Assembly: GCA_049516635.1 (NCBI GenBank)
Contig: JBEKSX010000001.1
Coordinates: 11,088 to 75,087 of the forward strand
Source: JBEKSX01 sp049516635
GTDB taxonomy: Bacteria > Bacteroidota > Ignavibacteria > Tepidaquicellales > OLB5
Length of the DNA stretch: 64,000 bases
Direction: 5' to 3'
In this document: piece after piece, positions 24,878 through 35,026 of the stretch
Layout of the letters: every line of letters begins with the position of its first letter
Position numbering within the stretch: position 1 is the stretch's first letter
Position numbers and translations under genes: made by a program
Notes under the pieces: generated by a model
Told to the model about the DNA's origin: nothing
Seen by the model: the letters and a program-made list of their open reading frames with translations, nothing else
Databases searched by the model: none

Positions 24878-27409
24878 TCATTCCTTTACTTCAATGCCCT
24901 TATCATCTTCAAATCCGAATAATTTTGCCAGACTGTGCTCCAGATATTTTACGATCGAATTTGTAACTATATCATCGATAGTACTGCCGCCGGGCACAGC
25001 ATAATAAACAAGCCTGAATCTGCTGCTAAGATGAGCCTCTTTTTTCGCATAATTAACTGTTTCGTAAAGTCCTCCAATCTCATCTACAAGTCGTTTATTG
25101 AAAGCATCCGTTCCCAGCCAAACTCTGCCCTGAGCTACCTGTTCAACTTCGCTTTTAGAGAGTTTTCTGCCTTCACTAACCGTACTTATAAACCTGTCAT
25201 AATAATAATCGATCAGTCCCTGCAGGATCTCCAATTCATCCGGGCTAAGCTCCTTGTACAAAGAGCCAATATCGGAATGCTCCCCTCGCTTAAATGTCTC
25301 AACTCTGATTTTTTGGCTTTGCATTAAGCTGTCAAGATTAGGCTTTGCACCGAAAACCCCTATGCTCCCCGTAACGGTCAGCTCGTCACAAAATATTTTA
25401 TCCGCATTGCATGAGACATAATATCCTCCTGATGCTGCCGCAAATCCCATCGAAACATATAAAGGTTTTTTATATTTCTTTTTAAGTCTTATTATGGCAG
25501 CATTGATCTCTGCAGAAGCCAGGGCTGAACCTCCTCCTGAATCGACACGCAGGATAATCGCCTTGACTCTCGGGTTCGCAAACGCATCCTCAAGCTGACG
25601 CACCACGGTTTCGGAACCGGTACTTCTGCCCTTGCTAAGAAAAGGAATTTGTATCGGATCAGGCGCTTCGCTTTCGCCTGAAGTGATCGTACCGTGTACA
25701 CCGACAACTGCAATGGCATCCGGTTCCCCCCAGCCATCATCCCATACTGAACGGTTAACATTGCTTAAAAAACGTGAGGAACGGTTGTTTTTTTCAACCA
25801 GGTCTTTAGCATCCTGATACCAGCCGTTCGCATCTACCAGACCCAGCCGTTTTGCTTCCCTACCCGAAACCGGTTGTGAAAGTTTTTCACGCATGTAATC
25901 ATCAAGAGTAATATTTCTTGCTGTTATTACTCTTTGATTCATTTTATCATATACAATGTCGAGAATCCTGTTAATCACTTCTTTTGCTTCAGTTGTGGTT
26001 GAATCGAGCAATCCCTGAAAGGTAAGTTTATATTTCCCTGCATAAAATGTTTGTAGTTCAATACCATACTTCTGAAGAAATTGTTTATAATTCATTACAT
26101 CAATAGATAATCCGTAAAATAGTATCGCTTCATCAGGCATCACTATATCATTGGCGAATGTGGCAATATAATATTCTACGGGTCCTGCATCTTCGGGGAA
26201 ATAAGCAGTAATTTTTTTACCCTTAGATTTAAACCGTTCCAGTGCGTTCGTAAGCTCTTCTACGGCAGCTGATATTGCAACTATCCTGGTTCCCTCATGA
26301 GGGTATATCTTCAGAAGCATACCTCTGATCGATTCATCTTTCGAGGCATAGTCAATATCAGCGATTACTTCATGGATACTCCTTTCCCCTTTTCCAAGTA
26401 CACCAAAAAACACATCATCAGTAGAATAATCCTGTAGTGAGCCGGATAAAGTTATTTCTACGATCTTCTTACTTTCCCTTATAATGCTCTTCCTTTTTTC
26501 TAAATTAAATGATAAAGAAAAATCCGAACCTGCGCTTCTATATGATGTGAATGAATTATCCCAGTCAGTGAATTTATGAAATGAATTATTATATCTCGCA
26601 GAAAAATTCGGCAAATCAAAACGTACGCCAAAATTAAAATAATCATCGGTGTTTATATCATTTATCCTTGTGAAATTTCCGTTAAAATGGACACCGTCAG
26701 CAGCTTTAATATCACATCCGAGTTTAATCAGATTTTTTTCAAAAAATCCAGAATTTGTGTATGGAATACAGCTGAAATCCGCCAAAAATGTCAGCCAGTC
26801 TTTTATAAATGGACGGACAGCGGCTCCAACAGTATATTTTACACAAGGTGTATTATTCTGGCTAAAGCTTTCATCATATTTGACAGTTACAGCTGTGGAA
26901 ATATAGCCTGAAGGTCTGAATAAAAATCCAAACCCGCCTCTGAAACGTGGCATATTGCTATCAAAAAAATCAGCAGATTCTATTTTCCTCATATTAAGCC
27001 ATTCTGCGAGCACCCCGACATCCAAGCTCTTGTTGCCTATACCAAATCCTAATGAGATCGTACTAAGCTCGTTGCTAAAGGGTTTGACGGAAAGATCATT
27101 AGCCGCACTTCTGCCTGTAATAGCATTCCTGTAAGATAATCCAAAATTACCAGCATTAATCAATATGTCATATTCGTCTAATTGGGAACTCCCTAAATAA
27201 TTATTAATGAAAAAATTTAAGTTCAGGTTCAATTTGTGTTTCAATCCCAGCACAGCCGGATTCAGTCTGAATGCATTTGCGCCCTCATCATTAGCAGAGA
27301 ACTGGTACATTTCATTTGACGGATTAAAAAGATCAATATCCTGTGGAAAGATGTTTTGAAAAGTCAACAAAATGAACAAGCTTAGAAAAAGCAATGGATT
27401 CTTTTTCAT
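24878..27409 (-). CDS. sppA: SppA-type signal peptide peptidase fused to an N-terminal beta-barrel-like domain
   Basis: 843 residues, far longer than E. coli SppA (about 620). A signal peptide (1-22, ending NIFPQ) leads into about 290 residues of alternating hydrophobic/polar strands (DEGANAFRLNPAVLGL near 41-56, many aromatic strand ends), as in outer-membrane barrel proteins. The tandem SppA domains fill about 315-835 with general-base Lys461 (GKYKLT) and nucleophile Ser660 (AAASGGYY), matching K209/S409 of E. coli. SppA normally degrades cleaved signal peptides at the inner membrane. The barrel-like part suggests an outer-membrane-linked protease, or an unrelated accessory domain. Confidence 0.88.
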   Translation of the reverse strand: MKKNPLLFLSLFILLTFQNIFPQDIDLFNPSNEMYQFSANDEGANAFRLNPAVLGLKHKLNLNLNFFINNYLGSSQLDEYDILINAGNFGLSYRNAITGRSAANDLSVKPFSNELSTISLGFGIGNKSLDVGVLAEWLNMRKIESADFFDSNMPRFRGGFGFLFRPSGYISTAVTVKYDESFSQNNTPCVKYTVGAAVRPFIKDWLTFLADFSCIPYTNSGFFEKNLIKLGCDIKAADGVHFNGNFTRINDINTDDYFNFGVRFDLPNFSARYNNSFHKFTDWDNSFTSYRSAGSDFSLSFNLEKRKSIIRESKKIVEITLSGSLQDYSTDDVFFGVLGKGERSIHEVIADIDYASKDESIRGMLLKIYPHEGTRIVAISAAVEELTNALERFKSKGKKITAYFPEDAGPVEYYIATFANDIVMPDEAILFYGLSIDVMNYKQFLQKYGIELQTFYAGKYKLTFQGLLDSTTTEAKEVINRILDIVYDKMNQRVITARNITLDDYMREKLSQPVSGREAKRLGLVDANGWYQDAKDLVEKNNRSSRFLSNVNRSVWDDGWGEPDAIAVVGVHGTITSGESEAPDPIQIPFLSKGRSTGSETVVRQLEDAFANPRVKAIILRVDSGGGSALASAEINAAIIRLKKKYKKPLYVSMGFAAASGGYYVSCNADKIFCDELTVTGSIGVFGAKPNLDSLMQSQKIRVETFKRGEHSDIGSLYKELSPDELEILQGLIDYYYDRFISTVSEGRKLSKSEVEQVAQGRVWLGTDAFNKRLVDEIGGLYETVNYAKKEAHLSSRFRLVYYAVPGGSTIDDIVTNSIVKYLEHSLAKLFGFEDDKGIEVKE

Positions 27410-27487
27410 ACTTTTTAGGTTTAATAATTTAGCAAAAATGATTGGTGCTATTGTAAACTATTCTAATATAACTATTTAAAAAAATTT

Positions 27488-28021
27488 ATGAACAGCCAAA
27501 TTTCATTAGTAACAAAGATAATACCTATATTAATGTTTTCATTATTTTCATTTATTTCGTGCAAAGGACAGGATATTACATTGAAAGAAGGTGATCAAGC
27601 ACCTGATTTCACACTTCAATCGGATGAAGGCCAGCAGGTTAAACTGTCAGACTATAAAGGTGTTTCTAACATTATTCTTTATTTTTATCCTAAAGATGAA
27701 ACACCGGGATGTACGAAAGAAGCCTGCAACTTCCGTGATAATCTGTCTCAATTCAAAGACATGAACACTGCAGTTCTCGGAGTCAGCGTGGATGATATTG
27801 ACTCTCACAAAGAATTTAAACAAAAGGAAAATCTTAATTTCACATTGCTCGCAGATCCCGATAAGAATGTAACAAAGGAGTACGGGGTATTGAGTGTAAT
27901 AGGGTTTGCTTCAAGGGTTACATTTGTGATTGATAAGGATGGCATCATTAGGAAGATTTATCCGAAAGTTGATCCGAGTGAGAATTATAAGGACCTTCTG
28001 GCGTTTCTAAAAACGATGTAA
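27488..28021 (+). CDS. Peroxiredoxin (BCP/PrxQ type), predicted lipoprotein
   Basis: 177 residues. A hydrophobic N-terminus ends in a lipobox-like FISC (Cys25), so the protein is probably anchored in the envelope. The catalytic motif is PGCTKEACNFRD, with peroxidatic and resolving Cys five residues apart, typical of BCP/PrxQ thiol peroxidases that reduce peroxides at the expense of thioredoxin-like partners. It is divergent from sppA (78 nt) and followed by a strong bidirectional terminator. Confidence 0.92.
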   Translation: MNSQISLVTKIIPILMFSLFSFISCKGQDITLKEGDQAPDFTLQSDEGQQVKLSDYKGVSNIILYFYPKDETPGCTKEACNFRDNLSQFKDMNTAVLGVSVDDIDSHKEFKQKENLNFTLLADPDKNVTKEYGVLSVIGFASRVTFVIDKDGIIRKIYPKVDPSENYKDLLAFLKTM

Positions 28022-28116
28022 AACAGCAAACTTTTTAAGTATGCTGTTTCAGACGGCTTTGTTTTGCCTTTATGGACATGTTGTGAGAACTTTTCGGTGT
28101 GAGAATTATACAAAAG

Positions 28117-28148
28117 AAAAAGGAGGATCATTAGGGATCCTCCTTTTT
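28117..28148. terminator. Strong bidirectional intrinsic terminator
   Basis: A perfect 13-bp inverted repeat (AAAAAGGAGGATC / GATCCTCCTTTTT) with a six-base loop lies between the convergent peroxiredoxin (+) and T9SS protein (-) genes. Confidence 0.92.
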
Positions 28149-28168
28149 ACTTAAATTCACTCCATAAA

Positions 28169-30169
28169 CTATTTGACCAATACCATTTTCTTCACATCTG
28201 TGAAATCACCAGCTGTCAGCCTGTAATAGTAAATACCGCTGGAGAGGTTTTGCGCATTAAATGTAATATCATAGTTACCAGCAGGTTTTGTTTCATTGTT
28301 TATCAATGAAGATACTTCTCTTCCAAGAACATCATATACTTTCAAGTTAACCAGTGATTGCTTTGGCAACGCGTAATATATTATGGTAGTAGGATTGAAA
28401 GGATTAGGGAAATTTTGGTCCAAATTATAAACAGTCGGAATAGAATTTTGATTTTTTTGAATTCCAAATAAATTACTCACCATTAGCTGCCAGGTTCTGT
28501 TATGCGACCTGATCCCGCTTGCTTCAGTGCCTGTTACTGAGATAAAATAAGTTGCATTAGGAACCGTTGATGAAACTACTGTATTGAGTGTCAATGAATC
28601 CGGATTTCCGTTAATAGTCTTTACGTTGCTTGGTGACCAGTTGAATGTAATAGTACCTTGAGCCGGAGGTGATACTGAAGCTGTATATGTAATAGTTCCT
28701 GCATAAGGACCATGTAACGGTATATATACTTTATTAACTGAAGTTGCCCCCTGGGTTACAGAATCTACAAATTTACTGAATGTCAAACCGAAATCAGGCA
28801 GATATGCTGTATAATCGTTCAGGTTATTACCCTGGCAGCAATAGAACGGGAAAGTAATACCTCTACTGGCTATCATCTGGTAATCACCTAAATAATAATG
28901 GCTCGGTCCCTGATATATCTTTATCACAGCCGGGTTAAAATTCTGGTTCGATATCATAAAGTTACGCGCAAAGCTCGCACCACCGTCGGTTGATACTGTT
29001 CCCCATGTTTCAACAAAATTATTATTTGTGGTATCAGTCCTTGAATCCCACCAATAACACCATACCCTACCAGCCGTATCGACAGATACATACGGCATAA
29101 ACTGATCGCAAAATGTATTATCATCGTTCACCCTCAAAGGTGAAGCAGAGTTCCAGGTCTGCCCACCGTCGGTGGAACGAGTCATATAAATATCAGCCTG
29201 GTCAGGTCCCGGAGGATTGCAAGGATATATGTGATATACATATCCTCTGTAAGGACCATTTGTCATATCGACAGCAAGCATTCCCCATCCACTGACCCTG
29301 ACATCTGTTTTCAGTACATATCTGCCCGATGCATTAATAGAGCCCGGGTTTGAATGAACCGAAGCTACTACACCGGCGGCAAAGGATGCACCGCCATCGG
29401 TGGATTTTCTAACGGTTGATCCCCCTCCATTATAAAAAGCAACGTACACTTCTCCATTAGGTCCTGTAGCAATATTCGGACCGGGATTAGGTGTTCCCCA
29501 ACCCATCGGCAACGGTCCTGTCCAGGATGCACCACTATTCGTACTTCTCCAGAAGTCTACCGAGTAAGTGGCAAAATTCACGTATGCGGTATATACATAA
29601 GTTCTATACGGACCGGAGGTTTGATCGCACGCTATCCATTCTTTATCTGCCGAAGAGTTGGAATTAATATTTCCAAGACTATTCCATGTAACACCCATAT
29701 CAGTTGATTTAAAGACGAGCATTCCGTTATTGAGAACAGCGAGATAGAAGTTTCCAAGACTATCTGCTGCGAGTACATCATCACCCTGATTATTGGTTAG
29801 ATAATTTAAAGTTTGGTTCCAATTTACACCGCCATTTGTTGTATAGAAAATATACTTACCTCCTGCAAAACCGGTAACCCTGTTATCGGTGCCAACTGCA
29901 TTCATTGAATTTCGTGGATTTACAGCCACTGAAGTCTCACAAAAACCTGCGGATTGCGAAACCTGGTAAACGTCGAAGGTACCATATGGAACGACAACGT
30001 CAACACCATAGGGTTCGGTCGCAACAGCCAAAATCGGGATGAATCTTGTAGGATAAGCTATATCACTTTTCTTTTCATTTGGATCTACCTGTGCATATAA
30101 ATTAACTGCAATCATAATAAATAATACGACTGCAATTAATGTGATGAAGTAATTTTTGTTATTAACCAT
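28169..30169 (-). CDS. Secreted Asp-box protein with Ig-like domain and T9SS type A sorting domain
   Basis: 666 residues: signal peptide (about 1-27), a propeller region with Asp-boxes (STDMGVTW, STNSGASW, STDGGQTW, STDGGASF), a probable Ig-like beta-sandwich (about 470-570) and a T9SS sorting domain (about 580-666; NFPNPFNPTTIIYY; end KKMVLVK). It is a more distant relative of the three tandem BNR proteins and differs from them by the extra Ig-like module. Function of the exported part is unknown. Confidence 0.82.
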   Translation of the reverse strand: MVNNKNYFITLIAVVLFIMIAVNLYAQVDPNEKKSDIAYPTRFIPILAVATEPYGVDVVVPYGTFDVYQVSQSAGFCETSVAVNPRNSMNAVGTDNRVTGFAGGKYIFYTTNGGVNWNQTLNYLTNNQGDDVLAADSLGNFYLAVLNNGMLVFKSTDMGVTWNSLGNINSNSSADKEWIACDQTSGPYRTYVYTAYVNFATYSVDFWRSTNSGASWTGPLPMGWGTPNPGPNIATGPNGEVYVAFYNGGGSTVRKSTDGGASFAAGVVASVHSNPGSINASGRYVLKTDVRVSGWGMLAVDMTNGPYRGYVYHIYPCNPPGPDQADIYMTRSTDGGQTWNSASPLRVNDDNTFCDQFMPYVSVDTAGRVWCYWWDSRTDTTNNNFVETWGTVSTDGGASFARNFMISNQNFNPAVIKIYQGPSHYYLGDYQMIASRGITFPFYCCQGNNLNDYTAYLPDFGLTFSKFVDSVTQGATSVNKVYIPLHGPYAGTITYTASVSPPAQGTITFNWSPSNVKTINGNPDSLTLNTVVSSTVPNATYFISVTGTEASGIRSHNRTWQLMVSNLFGIQKNQNSIPTVYNLDQNFPNPFNPTTIIYYALPKQSLVNLKVYDVLGREVSSLINNETKPAGNYDITFNAQNLSSGIYYYRLTAGDFTDVKKMVLVK

Positions 30170-30528
30170 GTTGTTTTTGTTAAATTGAATTATATATTAT
30201 AATATAATATCATTCTAATAAATAAATTTCAACATATTTTTTAGTAGCTATCAAAATCAGAGCCAAAAGGAATATATATTCTTCTTTATTCATCAATTTA
30301 AGAACAAAAATTCATCATGTGAACTGACGTATCCGAGCAGTAGTTTTAGTATTTTCCCTCGTTCAGGTGCATACCCTCTAAATATGAAAAACGGTCTATT
30401 TTGTTATTAAATTCCATACAGAACAGGAGTTAAATATTATAGTATATTTTATAACTTTCTCCATATTTTTTTAAAGCTTTTTTGATTAAAATATAGTATA
30501 ATTAATTAATATGTAAAGAATAACCACT
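30170..30528. other. AT-rich intergenic region upstream of dnaX and the T9SS gene
   Basis: A divergent promoter region of 359 nt. It contains only AT-rich sequence with several TATAAT-like stretches (about 30195-30215 and 30440-30450). No ORF, tRNA or hairpin terminator seen; promoters for both flanking genes must lie here but could not be fixed. Confidence 0.5.
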
Positions 30529-32304
30529 TTGCCAAAGGAATTTGAATATAAGGAGGAAGAACAGTACCGCGTCACGGCACGTAAATGGAGACCCCGGGTC
30601 TTCTCAGATGTAAGCTCCCAGGAATTTATAACTACTACCCTTAAAAATTCCATTAAAAGCAACCGTATTTCACATGCTTATCTATTCTGCGGACCGCGGG
30701 GTGTAGGAAAAACAACAGTAGCCAGGATTCTGGCAAAATCGCTCAACTGTCAAAATCCGCATGAAGACGGAGATCCCTGCAATGAATGTGAAAGCTGCAA
30801 GGAAATAGATAATGATAACCGAAATCATCCTGATGTTTTCGAAATTGACGGGGCTTCCAATAGGAATATTGAGGACGTCAGGGAATTAAAAGAAAAAGTA
30901 AAATATGGTCCAATCCGTTCGAGGTATAAAATATTCATTATAGATGAAGTTCACATGCTTACGGGTCCCTCATTCAATGCTCTTCTGAAAACGCTGGAAG
31001 AACCCCCCGAATATGTTGTTTTTATATTTGCTACAACCGCACCGGAGAAAGTACCTTTGACAATTCTGGGCAGGTGCCAGAAATTTGATTTCAAACGTCT
31101 TACTATAGATGAAATAATCACCCGCATAAAGATGATAGCTGTTAGTGAAAAAATTAAGATAGATGACGAGTCTTTATTTTTTATCGCAAAGAAAGGTGAC
31201 GGTTCGATGCGTGATGCACAGGGACTCTTCGATATGTCATCGGCTTACTGTGATAATAATATTACGTTCGAAAAACTAAAAGCATTTTTCAATCTTGCAG
31301 AGAGCGATGTATATTTCAATATTACCGACCTGGTTAAATCGAAAGATTTCAGAGGAATATTACAATACTTCAATGAGCTGCTAAACAAGGGATACGATAT
31401 GCAAAGCTTCCTTGACGGACTTACAGAACATTATCGCAACTTGCTCATAGCAGTTTCTACCAATTCAGCTGATCTGATCATCGAATCGGAACCGGTCAAA
31501 CAAAAATATGAAGCTTATATTAACAAATTCACCCAGATAGAGATAATAAATTCTTTAAAGCTTATCCTTCAGACAGAATACGTTTTCAAATATTCTTCGA
31601 ACCAGAGAACTCTTATCGAGGCATTGCTTATCGAACTGATAAAGTTTACCGATACCAGGGATATATCAGCGATACTTGAAGAGCTTAAACTGCTTAAAGA
31701 AGAAATGGGCAAAAATAAAAACAGGGACCTGTTGACATCTAATATTACAAGAGACCATTCTGCACCATCTTTTAAAGAAACTCCTTCTGAAAATATTTAC
31801 CATAATGAAAGCATTAATATAAAAGATAAGCCGTCCGGACCCGGTACACCTACCACTGACATTCAGAAAGACTATTCATCCCGGATAATAACCGGGGAAA
31901 ATCCAAATATAAATATTACCGCTGAGGTTAATGATCTCCCTTCACACTGGACTACAATAATGGATCAGATCAAAACCGAAAGCAAGTGGGTTTCGAGCCT
32001 GTTAAAAGATTCTTTATGTGAATCAGATGAGAAAGGAAATTATTACATTACCGTAAATGACAGTAAATATGAGATCCTGTGCAGCCATAAAGATTATGTT
32101 CGCGGAAAGATGTCCACTTATTTCGGTGAACCTACGAACCTGCGTTTCGTAAAATTTTCCGAATCACATCCGGAAAAACGCCAGCAAACAGATATTGTTG
32201 AAGAAGGTGATAAGACAAATGTAAAGGCGAAGGATAAAGATAATTTTGATAAGATCTGCTCTATACTTATCGAAAATTTTAATGGCAAGGAAATCAAACC
32301 CTGA
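30529..32304 (+). CDS. dnaX: DNA polymerase III subunits gamma/tau
   Basis: 591 residues. Clamp-loader ATPase with Walker A GPRGVGKT (55-62), the four-Cys zinc module C74, C84, C87 and C90, Walker B region IIDEVHML and sensor-1 ATTAPEKVPLTILGRCQ. Domain III follows, then a variable C-terminal tail (about 370-591) as in tau. The start is TTG 30529: the conserved YRVTARKWRP begins at residue 13 and no ATG/GTG is available closer. The Shine-Dalgarno upstream is weak. The stop is followed after 2 nt by speB. Confidence 0.94.
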   Translation: MPKEFEYKEEEQYRVTARKWRPRVFSDVSSQEFITTTLKNSIKSNRISHAYLFCGPRGVGKTTVARILAKSLNCQNPHEDGDPCNECESCKEIDNDNRNHPDVFEIDGASNRNIEDVRELKEKVKYGPIRSRYKIFIIDEVHMLTGPSFNALLKTLEEPPEYVVFIFATTAPEKVPLTILGRCQKFDFKRLTIDEIITRIKMIAVSEKIKIDDESLFFIAKKGDGSMRDAQGLFDMSSAYCDNNITFEKLKAFFNLAESDVYFNITDLVKSKDFRGILQYFNELLNKGYDMQSFLDGLTEHYRNLLIAVSTNSADLIIESEPVKQKYEAYINKFTQIEIINSLKLILQTEYVFKYSSNQRTLIEALLIELIKFTDTRDISAILEELKLLKEEMGKNKNRDLLTSNITRDHSAPSFKETPSENIYHNESINIKDKPSGPGTPTTDIQKDYSSRIITGENPNINITAEVNDLPSHWTTIMDQIKTESKWVSSLLKDSLCESDEKGNYYITVNDSKYEILCSHKDYVRGKMSTYFGEPTNLRFVKFSESHPEKRQQTDIVEEGDKTNVKAKDKDNFDKICSILIENFNGKEIKP

Positions 32305-32306
32305 CC

Positions 32307-33197
32307 ATGAAAGCTCCATTTCCGACTCTACGTAAAAAAGATAATTTTCTGGGATTAGAGAAAAAATATTCTGGCTTCGAAGAATCTGGAATTACCATAC
32401 TCCCATGTCCTTATGAAAAAACTACTTCTTACGGTAAAGGAACAAAGCTGGGACCTCAGGCGATTCTGGCTTCATCACACTTTGTAGAATTCTTTGATGA
32501 GGAAACTAAAAAAGAAGTATGTTTCGAACATGGCATAGCGGTAATAAAACCATTGAACTTTTCCAAGTTAAAACCTAAAACGTCTTTAGATCTTGCTCAC
32601 GATATTGCAAAAAAACTGCTCACAAAAAATAAATTTGTAGTAACACTGGGCGGTGAGCATACCATTTCACTCGCACCGTTAAAAGCACATGCTGATTTTT
32701 ATAAAGATCTTTCGATACTTCAATTCGATGCTCATTCGGACCTCAGGATTGAATATGAAGGAAGCAGATTTTCACATGCTTCTTTTGCGGCCCGTGCAGC
32801 AGAAATTACTTCAAAAATTACACAGATAGGTATAAGAGCACAATGCAAAGAAGAATTTGAGTTCATCAAAGAAAAAGGTATTCACACATTTTATGCTTAC
32901 AATATCAAAGAAAAAGGGTTAATCAACATAATAAATGACATAATATATACACTGGATAAGAATGTATACATCACATTTGACGTCGACTATTTCGATCCTT
33001 CAATAATGCCTTCTACCGGCACACCTGAACCGGGGGGATTTTATTGGGATGAAACCTTATGTTTACTGAAAGAGGTTATCGGACATCGGAACCTAGTCGG
33101 GTTTGATGTCGTAGAACTGTCCCCGCGGAAGAGTTTTCCTTTTCCTGATTTTTTAATAGCTAAATTAGTTTATAAGATCCTTAACTATAAATTTTAA
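32307..33197 (+). CDS. speB: Agmatinase (arginase/ureohydrolase family)
   Basis: 296 residues. The dimanganese site is complete: GGEHT with H118, DAHSD with D141, H143 and D145, and FDVDYFDPS with D225 and D227. This family hydrolyses agmatine to putrescine and urea; N-terminal spacing and GTPEPGG favour agmatinase over arginase or formiminoglutamase, though substrate cannot be proven by eye. It starts 2 nt after dnaX, so it is translated from the same mRNA, and is closed by a terminator at 33221-33247. Confidence 0.9.
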   Translation: MKAPFPTLRKKDNFLGLEKKYSGFEESGITILPCPYEKTTSYGKGTKLGPQAILASSHFVEFFDEETKKEVCFEHGIAVIKPLNFSKLKPKTSLDLAHDIAKKLLTKNKFVVTLGGEHTISLAPLKAHADFYKDLSILQFDAHSDLRIEYEGSRFSHASFAARAAEITSKITQIGIRAQCKEEFEFIKEKGIHTFYAYNIKEKGLINIINDIIYTLDKNVYITFDVDYFDPSIMPSTGTPEPGGFYWDETLCLLKEVIGHRNLVGFDVVELSPRKSFPFPDFLIAKLVYKILNYKF

Positions 33198-33220
33198 CAG
33201 TTACAGGTTAAATAAATAAA

Positions 33221-33247
33221 AAACCCGCTATTCTTTAGCGGGTTTTT
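33221..33247. terminator. Bidirectional intrinsic terminator
   Basis: AAACCCGCTA/TAGCGGGTTT, a ten-bp stem with a short T-rich loop and T-run, between speB (+) and the TPR protein gene (-). Confidence 0.92.
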
Positions 33248-33272
33248 ATTATAATGTGTGTCTTTTATTGCT

Positions 33273-34838
33273 TCAATTGTTATATCCGTTTGTCCTTAAC
33301 CATTCCTTCGCATCGGAATCACCCAATGAAGCTGCTTTCTCGAAATATCCGGCTGCTGTTTCTTTGTTACCCAAATTAACGTACGCAACACCAAGGTTAA
33401 AATAACCATATGCTGAATTCGGGTTCACTTCGACTGCTCTGTTATAATCTTTTACCGCTTTCTTATAATTTCTTTGTTCAGCATAAATATATCCCCTGTT
33501 AACATAGGCCTTTTCATAATCAGAGTTGAGCTGTATTGCTCTGGTGTAATCGTCAATGGCATCCGCGTAAGAATACAGTTCTGTATAAGCCTTTCCTCTG
33601 TAAAAATATGCATCCGCCGAGCCTGGATCGGCACTCAGCGAAATATTCAGATTGGCAACTGCGTTTTCGTAATCCCTATGCTCAATGCAATTTATTCCTT
33701 TGTTTAGATATTCTACTGCTGAAACAGAAGGTGCTTCGGATATCTGGTTTTCCTCTTTCGGCGTTTCTTCAACTCTAGGGGTCTCTTCGACCTTTGGGGC
33801 TTCAGTTACTTCTCTCTCTTCTGCTTTTGGTGTTTCAACTTTAGGCTGCTCCTGAAGTTCTTTTATCTCTTCTTTTGGAGCTTCTTCAATTTTTGGCGCT
33901 TCAGTGACCTGTTTCTCCTCAGCTTTATTTACTTCAGTCTTTGGTTCTTCCTTCTTCGGTTCAGTTACAACATTTTTTTCTTCTACCTTTGGTGTCTCCT
34001 CAACTTTAGGAACTTCCGCTATGGGTTTTTCTTCAATCTTTGGTTGTTCCACCTGGGGCTGTTCAACAGGTTGCTTCTCTTCCACTTTTGGGGCTTCGCT
34101 TATTGGTTTTTCTTCAACTTTAGGTTGTTCTACTTTCGGAGCTTCTGTTACCGGTTTTTCTTCAACCTTTGGTTGTTCTACTTTAGGGATCTCTGTTACC
34201 GGTTTTTCTTCAACCTTTGGTTGTTCCACTTTAGGCTGTTCCTCGATTTTAGGTGCTTCAGTAATCTGATTATCCTCTGACTTCGTTGTCAAGCCTGCAT
34301 CGACAAATTCTTTTGCGGACAGACGATCTTTTGCAAGGCCATAGTTAGGATTGATATCTATAGCTTTTGAAAAATCATTGAATGAATTTTTATAATCCTT
34401 TAGAGCGAAATACGCATTACCGCGGTCATAGTAGAATTCCGAGTTTTGAGGTTCCATACCGAGAGCAGAAGTATAATCACTTACAGCTTTGGCATATTCC
34501 CTGTTATCGTAATACGAAAGCCCGCGGTTCACGAAACCTCTCGTTGTCTTCGGTTCAAGAATAATGACTCTGGTAAAATCGCTTATGGCTTTGTTGTAGA
34601 TTTTAATCTTTCTGTACAGGGTACCCCTATTGAAATATGCATCTATATAATTATAATCGATCCCCAGGGCCATTGAATAATATATTATCGCTTCATCATA
34701 ATTATTTGCCTTTTCGGATTCGAGAGCTGAATTAAAAAATTTCACAGCTTCCCTGTCCTGTGCCTGGGTCCGAAAGGAAGATGATAATAAAATGAACAAA
34801 AAAATAAAAAAAGAAGTATATTTAACTATTGCTTTCAT
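33273..34838 (-). CDS. Secreted TPR protein with a long Glu/Pro/Lys/Val repeat linker
   Basis: 521 residues: signal peptide (about 1-26), an N-terminal TPR block of about four repeats (30-180), a low-complexity linker (about 190-375) built from 10-16-residue units such as VEQPKVEEKPVTE, and a C-terminal TPR block of about four repeats (380-515) with a Sel1-like last unit (GDSDAKEWL). The linker should be extended and negatively charged, holding two protein-binding TPR domains apart in the periplasm. Partners unknown. Confidence 0.85.
   Translation of the reverse strand: MKAIVKYTSFFIFLFILLSSSFRTQAQDREAVKFFNSALESEKANNYDEAIIYYSMALGIDYNYIDAYFNRGTLYRKIKIYNKAISDFTRVIILEPKTTRGFVNRGLSYYDNREYAKAVSDYTSALGMEPQNSEFYYDRGNAYFALKDYKNSFNDFSKAIDINPNYGLAKDRLSAKEFVDAGLTTKSEDNQITEAPKIEEQPKVEQPKVEEKPVTEIPKVEQPKVEEKPVTEAPKVEQPKVEEKPISEAPKVEEKQPVEQPQVEQPKIEEKPIAEVPKVEETPKVEEKNVVTEPKKEEPKTEVNKAEEKQVTEAPKIEEAPKEEIKELQEQPKVETPKAEEREVTEAPKVEETPRVEETPKEENQISEAPSVSAVEYLNKGINCIEHRDYENAVANLNISLSADPGSADAYFYRGKAYTELYSYADAIDDYTRAIQLNSDYEKAYVNRGYIYAEQRNYKKAVKDYNRAVEVNPNSAYGYFNLGVAYVNLGNKETAAGYFEKAASLGDSDAKEWLRTNGYNN
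33725..34275 (-). repeat. In-frame tandem repeats encoding the acidic/proline linker
   Basis: Imperfect units of about 30-48 nt, always multiples of three, repeat the PKVEEKP theme at least a dozen times within the TPR gene. Such arrays change length easily by slippage; a repetitive open frame on the opposite strand is a by-product. Confidence 0.8.
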
Positions 34839-35026
34839 TTTTGTATGTAATAAAAATTACTAAAGGCATTTGAAAAGTGCAGTTCTGCTTTATGATAATA
34901 AAAAGAGCAGACTGCCCGGAATGTTTTGTTTACTATTATAATAATCTCCATATGATTTTGTTCCAGTATTACCGCACATATTTCAATCCCCCAAAGGACT
35001 ATCCGTGCGGCAGTTTAACATTTTTG

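Noticed and set aside
30529..32304. Programmed frameshift in dnaX producing gamma
   Set aside because: No canonical A-rich slippery heptamer with a nearby stop and stem was found by eye; tau alone is assumed.
33904..34269. 121-codon repetitive ORF opposite the TPR gene
   Set aside because: It is the mirror of in-frame coding repeats on the minus strand (FSSTFG-type repeats) and has no independent signal.
33725..34275. Repeated units considered as a CRISPR array
   Set aside because: Unit lengths vary by multiples of three, there are no constant repeats with unique spacers, and the repeats are in frame inside a coding region.
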